Source: Reichenbachiella ulvae
Lineage (GTDB): Bacteria; Bacteroidota; Bacteroidia; Cytophagales; Cyclobacteriaceae
Assembly (NCBI RefSeq): GCF_025833875.1
Contig: NZ_JAOYOD010000001.1
Coordinates: 3,038,001-3,102,000 of the forward strand
Reading direction: 5' to 3'
DNA: 64,000 nucleotides
Under the pieces are notes generated by a model, which made no database searches, was not told where the DNA came from, and saw only the letters and a list, made by a program, of their open reading frames with translations. Shown piece after piece: positions 9,268 through 18,030 of this stretch. Each line of letters opens with the position of its first letter. Position 1 is the first letter of the stretch. The position numbers were made by a program, and so were the translations under genes.

Positions 9268-12200
9268 TTACAGCGTTAGGTTGACACCCAGTGAAAAGGT
9301 TCTTGGCACAGGATAAGTCGTATTGTCTCCTCCTGCTGCAATCCCACCACCCGTGGTAACCTCTGGGTTAGGACCTGGATATTTGCTAAACACAAATGCT
9401 TGCTGAATACTGGTATACACTCTCAAGCCTCTAATGAACTCCAGATTCTTAGTAGGCAAGTTGTATCCCAAGGTGATATTTTTAATCGTGAGGTAAGAAC
9501 CATCATAGATAAACTTGGAGTGGAACCAATCTCTTTCTGGCCCTGTCGATCCAGGTGTAGTGATACCATATCTGCCATCCCCTGGCTCTGCCTCCGACTT
9601 GTATCTATTTGCTACATCGCTCAGCACATTGAAATTACCATCCAGATTGGCAGCAAAACGATCAATCGTATTGACAATCTTATTACCATAAGCTCCCTGA
9701 GCTACGATAGACAGGTCAAAATTCTTATAGGCAAAAGTGTTGGTAAAACCATAAATGAATTTAGGTGCTGGGTTTCCGATTTTCTTCCAATCACGCTCAT
9801 CATTATTGATCTCGCCATCTCCATCTTGATCTACAAAACGGATCGAACCTACTGCAGCACCATTGTGCAAAGGACCCGCATCATATTCTTCCTGATTCAA
9901 AAACAATCCGTCTGCTTCCAGTCCATAAAGCTGTCCCAATGGCTGTCCTACTTCGGTGATGTTCCTGACGAATCCTGCTGCATCTCCTACGATCAGCGGC
10001 GCATCGTCTGTCCCTAGACTTACCGCCTCATTGCGGTTAAATGCGATGTTGAAATCCGTATTCCAAACGAAAGCACCTGTCAGATTCTTGGTACTCAAAG
10101 TCATCTCATGCCCCCAGAATTTGATCTCACCTATGTTAGTTGCAAAGTTGTAGAAGCCTGAAGAAATGGGAATCTCTACAGAATATAGCAGGTCGCTGGT
10201 CAACTTCTCATAGTAGTCATATCCCAGAGAAATGCGATCATTGAACAAGCCTAGCTCCACTCCGATATCAGTCTGTGCCGTACGTTCCCAACCTAAGTCC
10301 TGGTTGTTCAAACCTGCCAAACTTTTACCTCCATACAGTTGATTGTTGAATGGATAGTTGGTCGATACCACAGAGGCATACTGCGTGTAGTTACCCACAT
10401 TGTTGTTACCCGTTACCCCGTAGCTAGCGCGTAGTTTCAAGAAAGAAACGGGTGTAATCTGATCCATAAAACTTTCTTCTGAAATAACCCAGCCAGCTGA
10501 TACCGATGGGAAGGTACCCCATCTGTTGTCCACACCAAACTTAGATGAACCGTCTGCTCTCACTGAGGCAGAAAACAAATACTTGTTGTTGAAGCTATAG
10601 TTCAAACGTCCTACAAATGAAGCCAAACTCCACTCCTGAATATCTGTAGATCCAGTAATGGTCGTGGCAGCATTGAGGGTTTCTACTCTGTTGTCCGGGT
10701 AGCCCGTACCGAACATATTTCCTGACTCACCTCTGGCTGCCTGGGTCGTATATCCTCCCAGTAGACTGAAGTCATGGTTGCCAATGCTCTTTTGATACTT
10801 TAGGGTATTCTCTACCATCCATGAGTACCCAAAGCTGTTGCCATGTGAACCTGAAATCCTGTTAGGGTCATCGGGATTCCCTGGATTGAACACACCACCT
10901 GCTGTAGAAGGTGTGAAACTGTCATTTACTCTACTTCCTATATCTACACCAGCCTGAATTTTGTAAGTCAGATTAGGGATGATCTCTGCCTCCAAAAACA
11001 GATTGGAAAGCAATCCCATATTTTTAGAAGTGTTTTTGGCTGCCTGAACCTGGTGGTACCAGTTAGGCATTGGAACTGTTCCAATCGTACCAAAATCTCC
11101 CCAGGTACCCGCTGAATAAGGCACTGAACCATCTTCATTGACATGAGGGAAAATAGCAGGAGTCAACAATGCACCCTGAATGATACCTCCTGACACATAC
11201 CAAACACCATCGGCCTGTGGCGACTTGCTGCTAGTATAAGTCGGAGCGACATTGGCGCCTACTGTGATTCGGTCATTCACATTATAATCCATATTGGCAC
11301 GTAGCGATACTCTTTCGAACTCTGAGTTCAACAGCACCCCGTCTTGCTTGAAATATCCTGCCACGATCGAAGATCTCAGCTTACCGGTACTTCCTTTGAT
11401 CGCCAAACTGTAGTTTTGGATCGGTGCATCACGTGTAATCAGATCAAACCAATCTGTACCTTTACCCAACTCTTCAGGGTTTTGAAACAATTCTGGAACA
11501 GGCTGGCCATTAGCTTCATAGTATTCTTTTTTGAACTGACCATACTCCTGCGCATTCATCATATCTGGCTTTCCCTTTTCAGGAATCTGCTGGACACCAT
11601 AGTATGAGCTAAAAGAAATTTCAGTCTCTCCAGCTCCACCTCTCTTGGTCGTCACGATGACTACCCCATTTGCCGCACGCGAACCATATAGCGAAGTAGA
11701 AGCTGCGTCTTTCAGTACGGTAATGCTTTCGATTTCGTCAGGGTTCATATTGGCGATATCTCCAGTGATTGGGAATCCATCTACCACATAAAGGGGATCG
11801 CTACCCGCAGATATAGATGCCTGCCCTCTGATACGTACCGACATACCAGCACCTGGAGTACCAGTAGTCTGGTTGATCTGAACACCTGCTAGTTTACCTT
11901 GTAGTTTTTGCGTCACTTGCGCCACCGGCAATTCCTTCAACTCATCAGAATCCACCTTTTGGATCGAACCTGTAGATTTTTGCTTACTTTCCGTTCCATA
12001 GGCTACTACGACTACTTCTTCCAAATTTCCCACATCCAAATCCAACACCACATCAAGTGTAGAACGTCCGCTTACAGTGACTTCCTTAGTGATATATCCT
12101 ACATAGGAAATGACAATAACAGATTGATTTCCCGCCACATCTAGACGAAAATTGCCATCGATATCAGTAATAGTCCCGTTGTTCGTGCCTTTTTCTACTA

Positions 12201-12666
12201 CAGTTGCTCCAGGTAGAGGCTCTCCGATTTCATCAGTTACAGTACCCTGGATGTTTTCTTGAGGGGTTATTTCCTCATTGAGTCTTGGTAATCCATCTTT
12301 GGATTTGACTGCAGATACGCCGATTTGACCATTGACTCTTCTAAATGCAAGTCCCGCCTGCACAGAAAGGTTTTTTAGGAGATCGTCCATTTGCCATACC
12401 TTATTTTCTAGGCTGACCTTTTTGCCTTTTATTTCACTCTTTGAATAGGCGAAATTAAAAGTCGTTACTTCTTCAATCTTCTTGAACACATCGACCAATT
12501 CAGCCTGGTTCTCAGATTGATTCCATGTTACTGAAACTTCGTTCAGCATCTTGCGCTGCGCACTCATATCGTTGGCCATGGCCATCGACAAAGACTGCAG
12601 CACGATCAACACATATATTCCATATTTGGACATGCGGATTAGTAATTTTTGTAATTTTGTCTTCAT
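9268..12666 (-). CDS. SusC-like TonB-dependent transporter with STN signalling domain
   Basis: Outer-membrane importer of 1132 residues. After the signal peptide (to about 32) comes an STN domain (about 56-120), a carboxypeptidase-regulatory-like domain (138-212; GTVTDEIGEPLPGATV), a TonB box region (216-224; EEVVVVAYG), the plug (LQGKLAGVQI, VRIRGQASI, VLKDAASTSLYGSRAANGVVIVTTKRG) and a long beta-barrel ending in an aromatic-poor LGVNLTL terminus. The STN domain is the known contact for FecR-type anti-sigma factors, and such a gene lies directly upstream. The protein therefore probably both imports oligosaccharide and reports on it. It is paired with SusD downstream. The PUL-2 SusC lacks the STN domain. 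Confidence 0.95.
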   Translation of the reverse strand: MKTKLQKLLIRMSKYGIYVLIVLQSLSMAMANDMSAQRKMLNEVSVTWNQSENQAELVDVFKKIEEVTTFNFAYSKSEIKGKKVSLENKVWQMDDLLKNLSVQAGLAFRRVNGQIGVSAVKSKDGLPRLNEEITPQENIQGTVTDEIGEPLPGATVVEKGTNNGTITDIDGNFRLDVAGNQSVIVISYVGYITKEVTVSGRSTLDVVLDLDVGNLEEVVVVAYGTESKQKSTGSIQKVDSDELKELPVAQVTQKLQGKLAGVQINQTTGTPGAGMSVRIRGQASISAGSDPLYVVDGFPITGDIANMNPDEIESITVLKDAASTSLYGSRAANGVVIVTTKRGGAGETEISFSSYYGVQQIPEKGKPDMMNAQEYGQFKKEYYEANGQPVPELFQNPEELGKGTDWFDLITRDAPIQNYSLAIKGSTGKLRSSIVAGYFKQDGVLLNSEFERVSLRANMDYNVNDRITVGANVAPTYTSSKSPQADGVWYVSGGIIQGALLTPAIFPHVNEDGSVPYSAGTWGDFGTIGTVPMPNWYHQVQAAKNTSKNMGLLSNLFLEAEIIPNLTYKIQAGVDIGSRVNDSFTPSTAGGVFNPGNPDDPNRISGSHGNSFGYSWMVENTLKYQKSIGNHDFSLLGGYTTQAARGESGNMFGTGYPDNRVETLNAATTITGSTDIQEWSLASFVGRLNYSFNNKYLFSASVRADGSSKFGVDNRWGTFPSVSAGWVISEESFMDQITPVSFLKLRASYGVTGNNNVGNYTQYASVVSTNYPFNNQLYGGKSLAGLNNQDLGWERTAQTDIGVELGLFNDRISLGYDYYEKLTSDLLYSVEIPISSGFYNFATNIGEIKFWGHEMTLSTKNLTGAFVWNTDFNIAFNRNEAVSLGTDDAPLIVGDAAGFVRNITEVGQPLGQLYGLEADGLFLNQEEYDAGPLHNGAAVGSIRFVDQDGDGEINNDERDWKKIGNPAPKFIYGFTNTFAYKNFDLSIVAQGAYGNKIVNTIDRFAANLDGNFNVLSDVANRYKSEAEPGDGRYGITTPGSTGPERDWFHSKFIYDGSYLTIKNITLGYNLPTKNLEFIRGLRVYTSIQQAFVFSKYPGPNPEVTTGGGIAAGGDNTTYPVPRTFSLGVNLTL

Positions 12667-12697
12667 AAAATTGTTTTGGTTAATAATGACTAAAACT

Positions 12698-12750
12698 CAG
12701 AGAGAAGGGAGCTGCCGACTTTCCCCAAAGTATTTCAGCTCTCTTTCTCT
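12698..12750 (-). terminator. Hairpin between fecR-like gene and susC
   Basis: Imperfect inverted repeat: arms at 12698-12714 and 12736-12750 around CAGCT(C/T)..GAGAG sequences, followed on the minus strand by TGAGTTTTAG. It would end or weaken transcription after the sigma/anti-sigma genes, so that susC depends on its own, probably sigma-driven, promoter. No promoter consensus could be assigned. Confidence 0.45.
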
Positions 12751-12764
12751 TCTTTAAGTATGAT

Positions 12765-13745
12765 TCAATTGATAATTAGCTTCTTTTCATTTTCATAGAA
12801 TTCATATTTAAAATCGTAAACAAATGATAATACATCCATCATTTCTAGCATGGTAGGATTGTCATAGTTGGCTGTATATTTTTTATCAGTATTCAGTTCC
12901 CCATTCAGTTCGATCTGAATTCCATACCATCTCGATACTTTTTGAAAAACCTGAGCAATAGCTTCATCATTGAAAACCAGTTTTTGCTCGGTCCAGGCAA
13001 AAGGAAGTTGTTCTTTAGAAATACTTTCTTTGAGCAGTCTTGCATTAATCATACTTGCCATTTGATTAGGGACTAACTCTACTCTATCCGAAGAATTACT
13101 AACTGCAACTCTTCCTGTCTTAACAGCAACTAGAGCTTGTTCGCCTCTATAGGCATTGACATTAAAGGAAGTGCCAAGTACTTGAACCTGAAGGCTATCT
13201 GTCTGTATGATAAAAGGTCGGTTTTCGTCGCGTTCCACCTCAAAGAATGCTTCTCCGATGAGCGTGACCAAGCGTCTGTCTGTATCGAAGACCTCTGGCA
13301 CGATAAGCCTGCTTCCAGCATTCAATTTGACTTTGGTTCCATCAGGTAGGGTAGTGATGATCTTTTGCCCAGGCAGACTTACTTTCTCTATTAGTTTGGC
13401 AACAGGTTGAGATTGTACTGCCTGATTAGAGTCAAGCAGACGAAGACCTATATAGCTTGAGAGTAAAAGTGCTATGCTGGCTGCTACCCAATAAAATGCC
13501 TTTCTTGTTTTTGAGGATTTTTGTAATGATTTGGAAGAAGTTTTTTCTGCATTGATTCGAGCATGGAGCATAGAGCGAACTTCTTGCTCTTCCTTTTTCA
13601 GGTCCGACTGGTGGAAATGCCAGTAATTTTTCAAAACACGGAAGGTTTCCGCATTTTTCTCGTCTCTTTGAATCCACTTAGTTAGCGTATGCTGCTCTTC
13701 TAAGGAGAGTTCACCTTTAAAGTATTTTGTTATGAGGTGCTCCAC
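12765..13745 (-). CDS. FecR-family anti-sigma factor
   Basis: Inner-membrane regulator of 326 residues. The N-terminal cytoplasmic segment (1-82), which would bind the sigma factor, is followed by one transmembrane helix (about 84-104), a FecR domain (about 128-220; TTLPDGTKVKLNAGS, GEAFFEVERDENRPFII, VQVLGTSFNVNAY) and a C-terminal DUF4974-like domain (about 250-325). The start is GTG at 13745; an in-frame stop upstream rules out an earlier ATG. In the known mechanism the periplasmic part senses the loaded TonB-dependent transporter through its STN domain and frees the ECF sigma factor. It sits between the sigma factor and the matching STN-bearing SusC, which supports that role. Confidence 0.93.
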   Translation of the reverse strand: MEHLITKYFKGELSLEEQHTLTKWIQRDEKNAETFRVLKNYWHFHQSDLKKEEQEVRSMLHARINAEKTSSKSLQKSSKTRKAFYWVAASIALLLSSYIGLRLLDSNQAVQSQPVAKLIEKVSLPGQKIITTLPDGTKVKLNAGSRLIVPEVFDTDRRLVTLIGEAFFEVERDENRPFIIQTDSLQVQVLGTSFNVNAYRGEQALVAVKTGRVAVSNSSDRVELVPNQMASMINARLLKESISKEQLPFAWTEQKLVFNDEAIAQVFQKVSRWYGIQIELNGELNTDKKYTANYDNPTMLEMMDVLSFVYDFKYEFYENEKKLIIN

Positions 13746-13875
13746 TAGTAATGTCTTTCTTTATACCAGCAAGAGTCATATCTAAGCGTTTAGGTTTACA
13801 AAAGACTCAATATTTAAACTATTTTCAACAAAAGCATCTAAAAGATGTTTTATTTTCAAAAATTGAGCCGTTTCA

Positions 13876-14511
13876 TTATACTTTTCCTAACAAGTCAGAC
13901 TGATTTAATAAAAAGAAAACTAGACTAATCGCTCCACCAATCTCAAAACTCTTCCAGCTCTGAGAGCTTGTATTGTCGTAGTAAATTTCAATCTTTTGCT
14001 TGATTACCGAAATAGCTCTGGCTACTTGAGTTTTGATTGTAGATTGGGAGATCTCTAACTCGGCCGCTATTTCTTTATATGACATCTGTTTGTTCTTAGC
14101 CATGTCAAAGATCAAACGGCATTGATCCGGTAGTTCCTGTACAGCTTTATCAATAATTTCTATCAATTCTTTTTCAAGTAGGATTTCCTCTGGACTTATT
14201 TGCTCTATTTGCTTGACATAGTTTTCGGTATCGATACTGTCAAAATTACGGGGATCATGTGATAGCGTACGAACTACTTGATTTTTGACTGCTCGAAATA
14301 GATAGGATTTTATCTCTTTGATATTTTTTAAGTCGGAGTTGGATTTCCACAAATTAAAAAACACATCGGACACTACTCCTTTAGCTATATCATCAGATTT
14401 TACTAAAGAGCGTGCATATAGGTAGAGAGGTTGGAAATAGTCAGAATAAACCTGCTCAAAGTACCCGTCAAAGGGCTGCTCTGTGCTCAGTTTGCGTAAC
14501 TTAGTCCTCAT
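13876..14511 (-). CDS. ECF-type RNA polymerase sigma factor
   Basis: Sigma-70 family regulator of 211 residues. Region 2 spans about 22-90 (YFQPLYLYARSLVKS, DVFFNLWKS, YLFRAVKNQVV) and region 4 spans about 125-180 (LPDQCRLIFDMAKNKQMSYKEIA ending in the helix-turn-helix ISQSTIKTQVARA; the run is quoted in part). A short hydrophobic tail (about 190-205) follows, which is unusual for a soluble sigma factor and could be a membrane or anti-sigma contact. The gene lies 130 bp upstream of the FecR-type gene on the same strand and presumably drives susC of PUL-1 and perhaps itself. Confidence 0.93.
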   Translation of the reverse strand: MRTKLRKLSTEQPFDGYFEQVYSDYFQPLYLYARSLVKSDDIAKGVVSDVFFNLWKSNSDLKNIKEIKSYLFRAVKNQVVRTLSHDPRNFDSIDTENYVKQIEQISPEEILLEKELIEIIDKAVQELPDQCRLIFDMAKNKQMSYKEIAAELEISQSTIKTQVARAISVIKQKIEIYYDNTSSQSWKSFEIGGAISLVFFLLNQSDLLGKV

Positions 14512-15105
14512 GCTTATAATCTTTAATTGTCAAATATAAACTTAATGTACGACTTAACCCTGATTTATTAACTTACTCTTAAGGAAATCTAATAAGGGCA
14601 AGCCCTGTAAAAGCAGCACATTTAGGGTAGAATGAAGGAAGACAAGATCAAACAAATTAACAGCTTATACATCGATCTTGGATAAGACAATAAAGAACTA
14701 ATAGTCAACTCTATTCTTTACATGTGTGAGGTTTTGCCCTTCCAGTTCTTAGTGATTGACACCATTCAAAATAGATAGCGCTCCAGCTTTCGACACCCCT
14801 TTATAATTTCAGGTTCCACTTTGTATATGGATGCCCGACCATGCACTTTATACCCGTTTGTAGGTGTTTTTTACGTTTAAATATGTTTTCTCTCTTACTC
14901 GAATACTTGCTGCGGGAAGCAGGCTGCTGACCTACTTGGTTGTGCCAAACTAATGTATCGACAGCAAACATCCCAGCCCGCCCTGTGATTCGTCAAAAAA
15001 TCAAATGCACTTTCTTTAGGTGCAATGAACCCCCTAGGGATTAGCATGGGATATAAGGATGAGGTCTAGAATCTAGCAATCCAAGGTCTAAAATCTATTA
15101 TAAGT
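14512..15105. other. Non-coding stretch between ECF sigma gene and repeat A
   Basis: No credible gene is seen. It should hold the promoter of the sigma factor gene near 14512-14600. Further out there are short degenerate repeats of AGGTCTA(G/A)AATCTA at about 15062-15098 and no tRNA or recognisable RNA element. Confidence 0.5.
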
Positions 15106-15220
15106 GTAGCCCTGCCAGGGAATTTTATATACTTGTATTATAGATACTTACAGTAAATAAATAAAACAAATAGTAAAACATTTTTATCGGTTTTTAGCAG
15201 TCCTAAATAGGACTTATTGG
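15106..15220. repeat. 115-bp imperfect direct repeat, copy A
   Basis: This non-coding block can be aligned by eye along its whole length with 47649-47763, in the same orientation and with the same length. Shared blocks include GTAGCCC at the start, AGATACTTACA, GTAAAACA, TTTTATCG, TTTTAG, CTAAAT and CTTATT near the end. Differences are scattered substitutions and single-base indels. Function unknown. Confidence 0.6.
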
Positions 15221-15241
15221 GTAAACCCTAATCCATACATC

Positions 15242-15280
15242 ATATAGAAAAACCCAGACTATCGCTGGGCTTTTCTATAT
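15242..15280. terminator. Bidirectional Rho-independent terminator
   Basis: Arms 15242-15257 and 15265-15280 pair over 16 positions with one mismatch (core CCCAG / CTGGG), with a 7-nt loop and A/T-rich outer flanks that give T-tracts on both strands. It lies 36 bp after the uxuA stop and should end the PUL-2 enzyme transcript. Confidence 0.8.
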
Positions 15281-15315
15281 CAATCTTATCAAAGGCCTAT
15301 ATTTCAAATTTGGAA

Positions 15316-16518
15316 TCAACCCTTGCTCCGTCTGATACCCAGCTCCAAACCTCTCAGCTCAGCCAAGCCTCTCAAGCGACCAATGGCAGAATAGCCCGGA
15401 TTGGTCTTTTTGCTGAGATCATCCAGCATCTTATGACCATGATCCGGACGGAAAGGCATGCGCAAATCCTTTCTTCCAGCTTCCTGGCGTTTTTCCTGCT
15501 CCTCTACCAAAGCCTTCATCACCCCATACATATCTACATCTCCATCCAGGTGATCGGCTTCATGGAAGTTGCCCTCGGCGTCTCTCTTCGTCGCTCGCAG
15601 ATGAATGAAGTGAATCCGATGACCCAATCGCTGAACCATGCCTACCAGATCATTGTCCGCTCGTACGCCAAACGATCCTGTGCAATAGGTCAAGCCATTG
15701 TTCGGGCTGTCCACTGCTGCATATAGCTCTTCGACATCCTGTTCGGTGCTCACTACCCTCGGGAGTCCCAAAATTGGGAATGGAGGGTCATCAGGATGGA
15801 TACATAGAAGCACACCTGCTTCTTCTGCAGCCGGCACTATCGCTGCGAGGAAAGCATAGAGATTGTCTTTGAGTTTTCTTGCGTCGATCTCATCATAGGC
15901 GGATAGCACTTGCTGAAATTGCTCCAGGGTATAGCCCTCCTCTGCTCCCGGCAGCCCAGCTATAATGTTAGACACCAACTCTTCCTTTTGCTCCTCTGTC
16001 ATCCCGTCAAAACAGGCCTGAGCCTTTTCGATTTGGCTCTCGCTATAACTCTCGGCAGCACCCGGTCTTTTCAACAGGTAAAGTTCAAAGGCAGCAAAGG
16101 CCGTGGCATCAAAGCGCAGGGCTGTCGAACCGTCTCCATAGTCATAGGCCAAGTCCGTTCGCGTCCAGTCCAGCACGGGCATGAAATTGTAGCAAACCGT
16201 ATCTATCCCGCACTGTCCTAAGTTGCGAATCGACTGCTGGTAGTTCTGAATGTATTGCTGAAAATTACCTGTTCGCTTCTTAATGTCTTCGTGCACTGGC
16301 ACACTCTCCACCACACTCCAGCTTAAGCCTGCAGCCTCTATCTCTGCTTTGCGTTTTTCGATCTCTTCTATGGTCCATACCTCACCATTGGGCACGTGAT
16401 GCAGGGCAGACACTACTCCAGTTGCCCCAGCCATTCTAATATCGGCCAATGATACCCCATCATTCGGCCCGTACCATCTCCATGTTTGTTCTAGCTTTAT
16501 TTCTTTCATATCATTCAT
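15316..16518 (-). CDS. uxuA: Mannonate dehydratase
   Basis: Cytoplasmic enzyme of 400 residues that converts D-mannonate to 2-keto-3-deoxygluconate in uronic acid catabolism. Family signatures are clear: [17 protein letters not shown] at the N-terminus, [40 protein letters not shown] and [10 protein letters not shown], which contribute the metal-binding His/Cys/Asp residues. The ORF extends to 16557, but ATG at 16518 has a GGAG ribosome site about 9 bp upstream and gives the normal family N-terminus. The stop of the SDR gene lies at 16523, 4 bp before this start, so the two form an operon. Its presence in the PUL implies that the imported glycan yields glucuronate or a related uronate. A uronate isomerase gene is not in the window. 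Confidence 0.95.
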   Translation of the reverse strand: MNDMKEIKLEQTWRWYGPNDGVSLADIRMAGATGVVSALHHVPNGEVWTIEEIEKRKAEIEAAGLSWSVVESVPVHEDIKKRTGNFQQYIQNYQQSIRNLGQCGIDTVCYNFMPVLDWTRTDLAYDYGDGSTALRFDATAFAAFELYLLKRPGAAESYSESQIEKAQACFDGMTEEQKEELVSNIIAGLPGAEEGYTLEQFQQVLSAYDEIDARKLKDNLYAFLAAIVPAAEEAGVLLCIHPDDPPFPILGLPRVVSTEQDVEELYAAVDSPNNGLTYCTGSFGVRADNDLVGMVQRLGHRIHFIHLRATKRDAEGNFHEADHLDGDVDMYGVMKALVEEQEKRQEAGRKDLRMPFRPDHGHKMLDDLSKKTNPGYSAIGRLRGLAELRGLELGIRRSKG

Positions 16519-16522
16519 CGAT

Positions 16523-17359
16523 TTAAACTCCACTAAATGCACTAAACCCACCGTCAATCGGCACAGTCACTCCAGTCACAAATGCGGACCCTTCGCCGCA
16601 CAACCATTCCAGCGTGCCTAGCAGATCCTCCGGTGTCCCAAATCGAGACATAGGGGTGTGATCGATAATGGTATTGCCTCTGGCTGTCAGATCTCCATTT
16701 TCCTCGGTCAACAGGCGTCTGTTTTGCTCGGTGAGGAAAAAACCTGGCGCCATGGCATTGACTCGGATGCCTACTTTAGAGAAGTGCACAGCCAGCCATT
16801 GCGTAAAGTTTGAAATCGCTGCTTTGGCTCCACTGTAGGCAGGTATTTTCGTCAATGGAGTGAAGGCATTCATAGACGATATGTTAATGATATTACCTGA
16901 CTGGCTTTTGGCCATGTCTCTGGCAAAAACCTGGCAGGGTAGCAAAGTACCTATGAAGTTGAGGTCAAATACAAACTTGATTCCTTCTGGATCCAAATCG
17001 AAAAAGGTGATCAAATCCTCATCCTTCTCCAGATCTTCTGCCTCAAAATAGGGCTTGGAAGTGGTGCCTTTCGGGTGATTCCCACCTGCACCATTGATCA
17101 GGATGTCGCAGGGACCAAAGTTCTTATGTAGCTCCGCCTGCGCTTTGAGCAAGCTGGCTTTGTCCAGTACATTGGCTTCCAGGCCTATCGCCTGACCTCC
17201 ATTTTTGTTGATCTCCAGAGCCACCTTCTCTGCGTTCTCTCTTTTCAGATCCAAAATGGCCACCTTCGCGCCCAATTCGGCAGTCTTCTCTGCCATCGTG
17301 CTGCATAGCACTCCACCACCCCCTGTGATGACGACTACTTTGTTTTCTAATAATTTCAT
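16523..17359 (-). CDS. SDR oxidoreductase, likely D-mannonate/fructuronate oxidoreductase
   Basis: Short-chain dehydrogenase of 278 residues. The Rossmann motif is TGGGGVLC (12-19; one Gly of the usual TGxxxGxG is replaced by a C-terminal Cys), followed by the NAG-type motif INGAGGN (88-94) and the catalytic set S161/S162, Y175 and K179 (YSGAK). The C-terminal [17 protein letters not shown] is typical of SDRs ending in a cofactor-site loop. Coupling to mannonate dehydratase with a 4-bp gap suggests that it reduces fructuronate to mannonate, replacing the usual UxuB. Gluconate-type 5-dehydrogenase relatives are the main alternative. It is likely the first gene of a two-gene uronate operon. Confidence 0.85.
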   Translation of the reverse strand: MKLLENKVVVITGGGGVLCSTMAEKTAELGAKVAILDLKRENAEKVALEINKNGGQAIGLEANVLDKASLLKAQAELHKNFGPCDILINGAGGNHPKGTTSKPYFEAEDLEKDEDLITFFDLDPEGIKFVFDLNFIGTLLPCQVFARDMAKSQSGNIINISSMNAFTPLTKIPAYSGAKAAISNFTQWLAVHFSKVGIRVNAMAPGFFLTEQNRRLLTEENGDLTARGNTIIDHTPMSRFGTPEDLLGTLEWLCGEGSAFVTGVTVPIDGGFSAFSGV

Positions 17360-17397
17360 ATCTATTCTATTTCGTGTGTACGTTACCGCATTATATC

Positions 17398-17424
17398 TTA
17401 AAAAAACACGCCTTCACGGGCGTG
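17398..17424 (-). terminator. Rho-independent terminator after receiver gene
   Basis: On the minus strand a CACGCC / GGCGTG stem with a 6-nt loop is followed by a run of seven T. It lies about 115 bp after the receiver gene stop and just upstream of the SDR gene. Confidence 0.7.
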
Positions 17425-17539
17425 GTTAATGGCATTACAATTACCCATAACTCAATAATATATCTTGTGCCAATTCTAATTAGACCTTAAATAAACTGAT
17501 CGATACCAACTCAGGTAAACACTCTCTATTCGAAACACG

Positions 17540-17929
17540 CTATAGAAAGTCAAAAATATAGTCAACATCCCCAAAACTCAGCGGCTTCTTAAGTAGGGCC
17601 AGAATACGGGGATTACTTTTGAGTTGATTGATATCATCTTTGCATTCAGAACTTGACACCATGAAAATTTTAGTCTCAGGGTGCTTACAGCATTGATAGG
17701 AAAGTTTATGAAGCATATCCCAACCCGTCATTACCGGCATATTGATATCGCACAATATTATTTTGGGCCAATTCTCCTCCCTTCTTGTGAGATAATTCAG
17801 AGCCATCTGAGGCGAATGTGCCTCCATTAAACAAATGTCTTCGTGGCTGGATCGAATTGTATTGGCAATCAAAAATCTAGAAATGTTGTCATCATCAATA
17901 ATCAATACATCTACTTCGTGCTTTCTCAT
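17540..17929 (-). CDS. Single-domain response regulator (CheY-like receiver)
   Basis: Soluble 129-residue receiver domain with no output domain. The acidic pocket is DDD (12-14), the phospho-acceptor is D61 in LCDINMPVMTGWDML, the switch Ser is S92 (MVSSS) and the conserved Lys is K114 (LLKKPLS). Such proteins pass phosphate between kinases or act by protein contact. No kinase is adjacent; the only histidine kinase in the window is the HTCS, which has its own receiver. It lies between the CBM6-bearing hydrolase and the uronate operon and ends in its own terminator, so its link to the PUL is positional only. Confidence 0.88.
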   Translation of the reverse strand: MRKHEVDVLIIDDDNISRFLIANTIRSSHEDICLMEAHSPQMALNYLTRREENWPKIILCDINMPVMTGWDMLHKLSYQCCKHPETKIFMVSSSECKDDINQLKSNPRILALLKKPLSFGDVDYIFDFL

Positions 17930-18030
17930 GTTCTTGCTGCTTTAGTTTTACTTCTATTTCATTCTTCTGTTATTTGTATTCATCAAAAAATATTTTCCTC
18001 TGGCACAAGTCATAAACTAAGGACAGATGC

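Noticed and set aside
15062..15098. AGGTCTAGAATCTA-type repeat as a regulator site
   Set aside because: Only two degenerate copies in a non-coding stretch, far from any start codon; too little to support a function.
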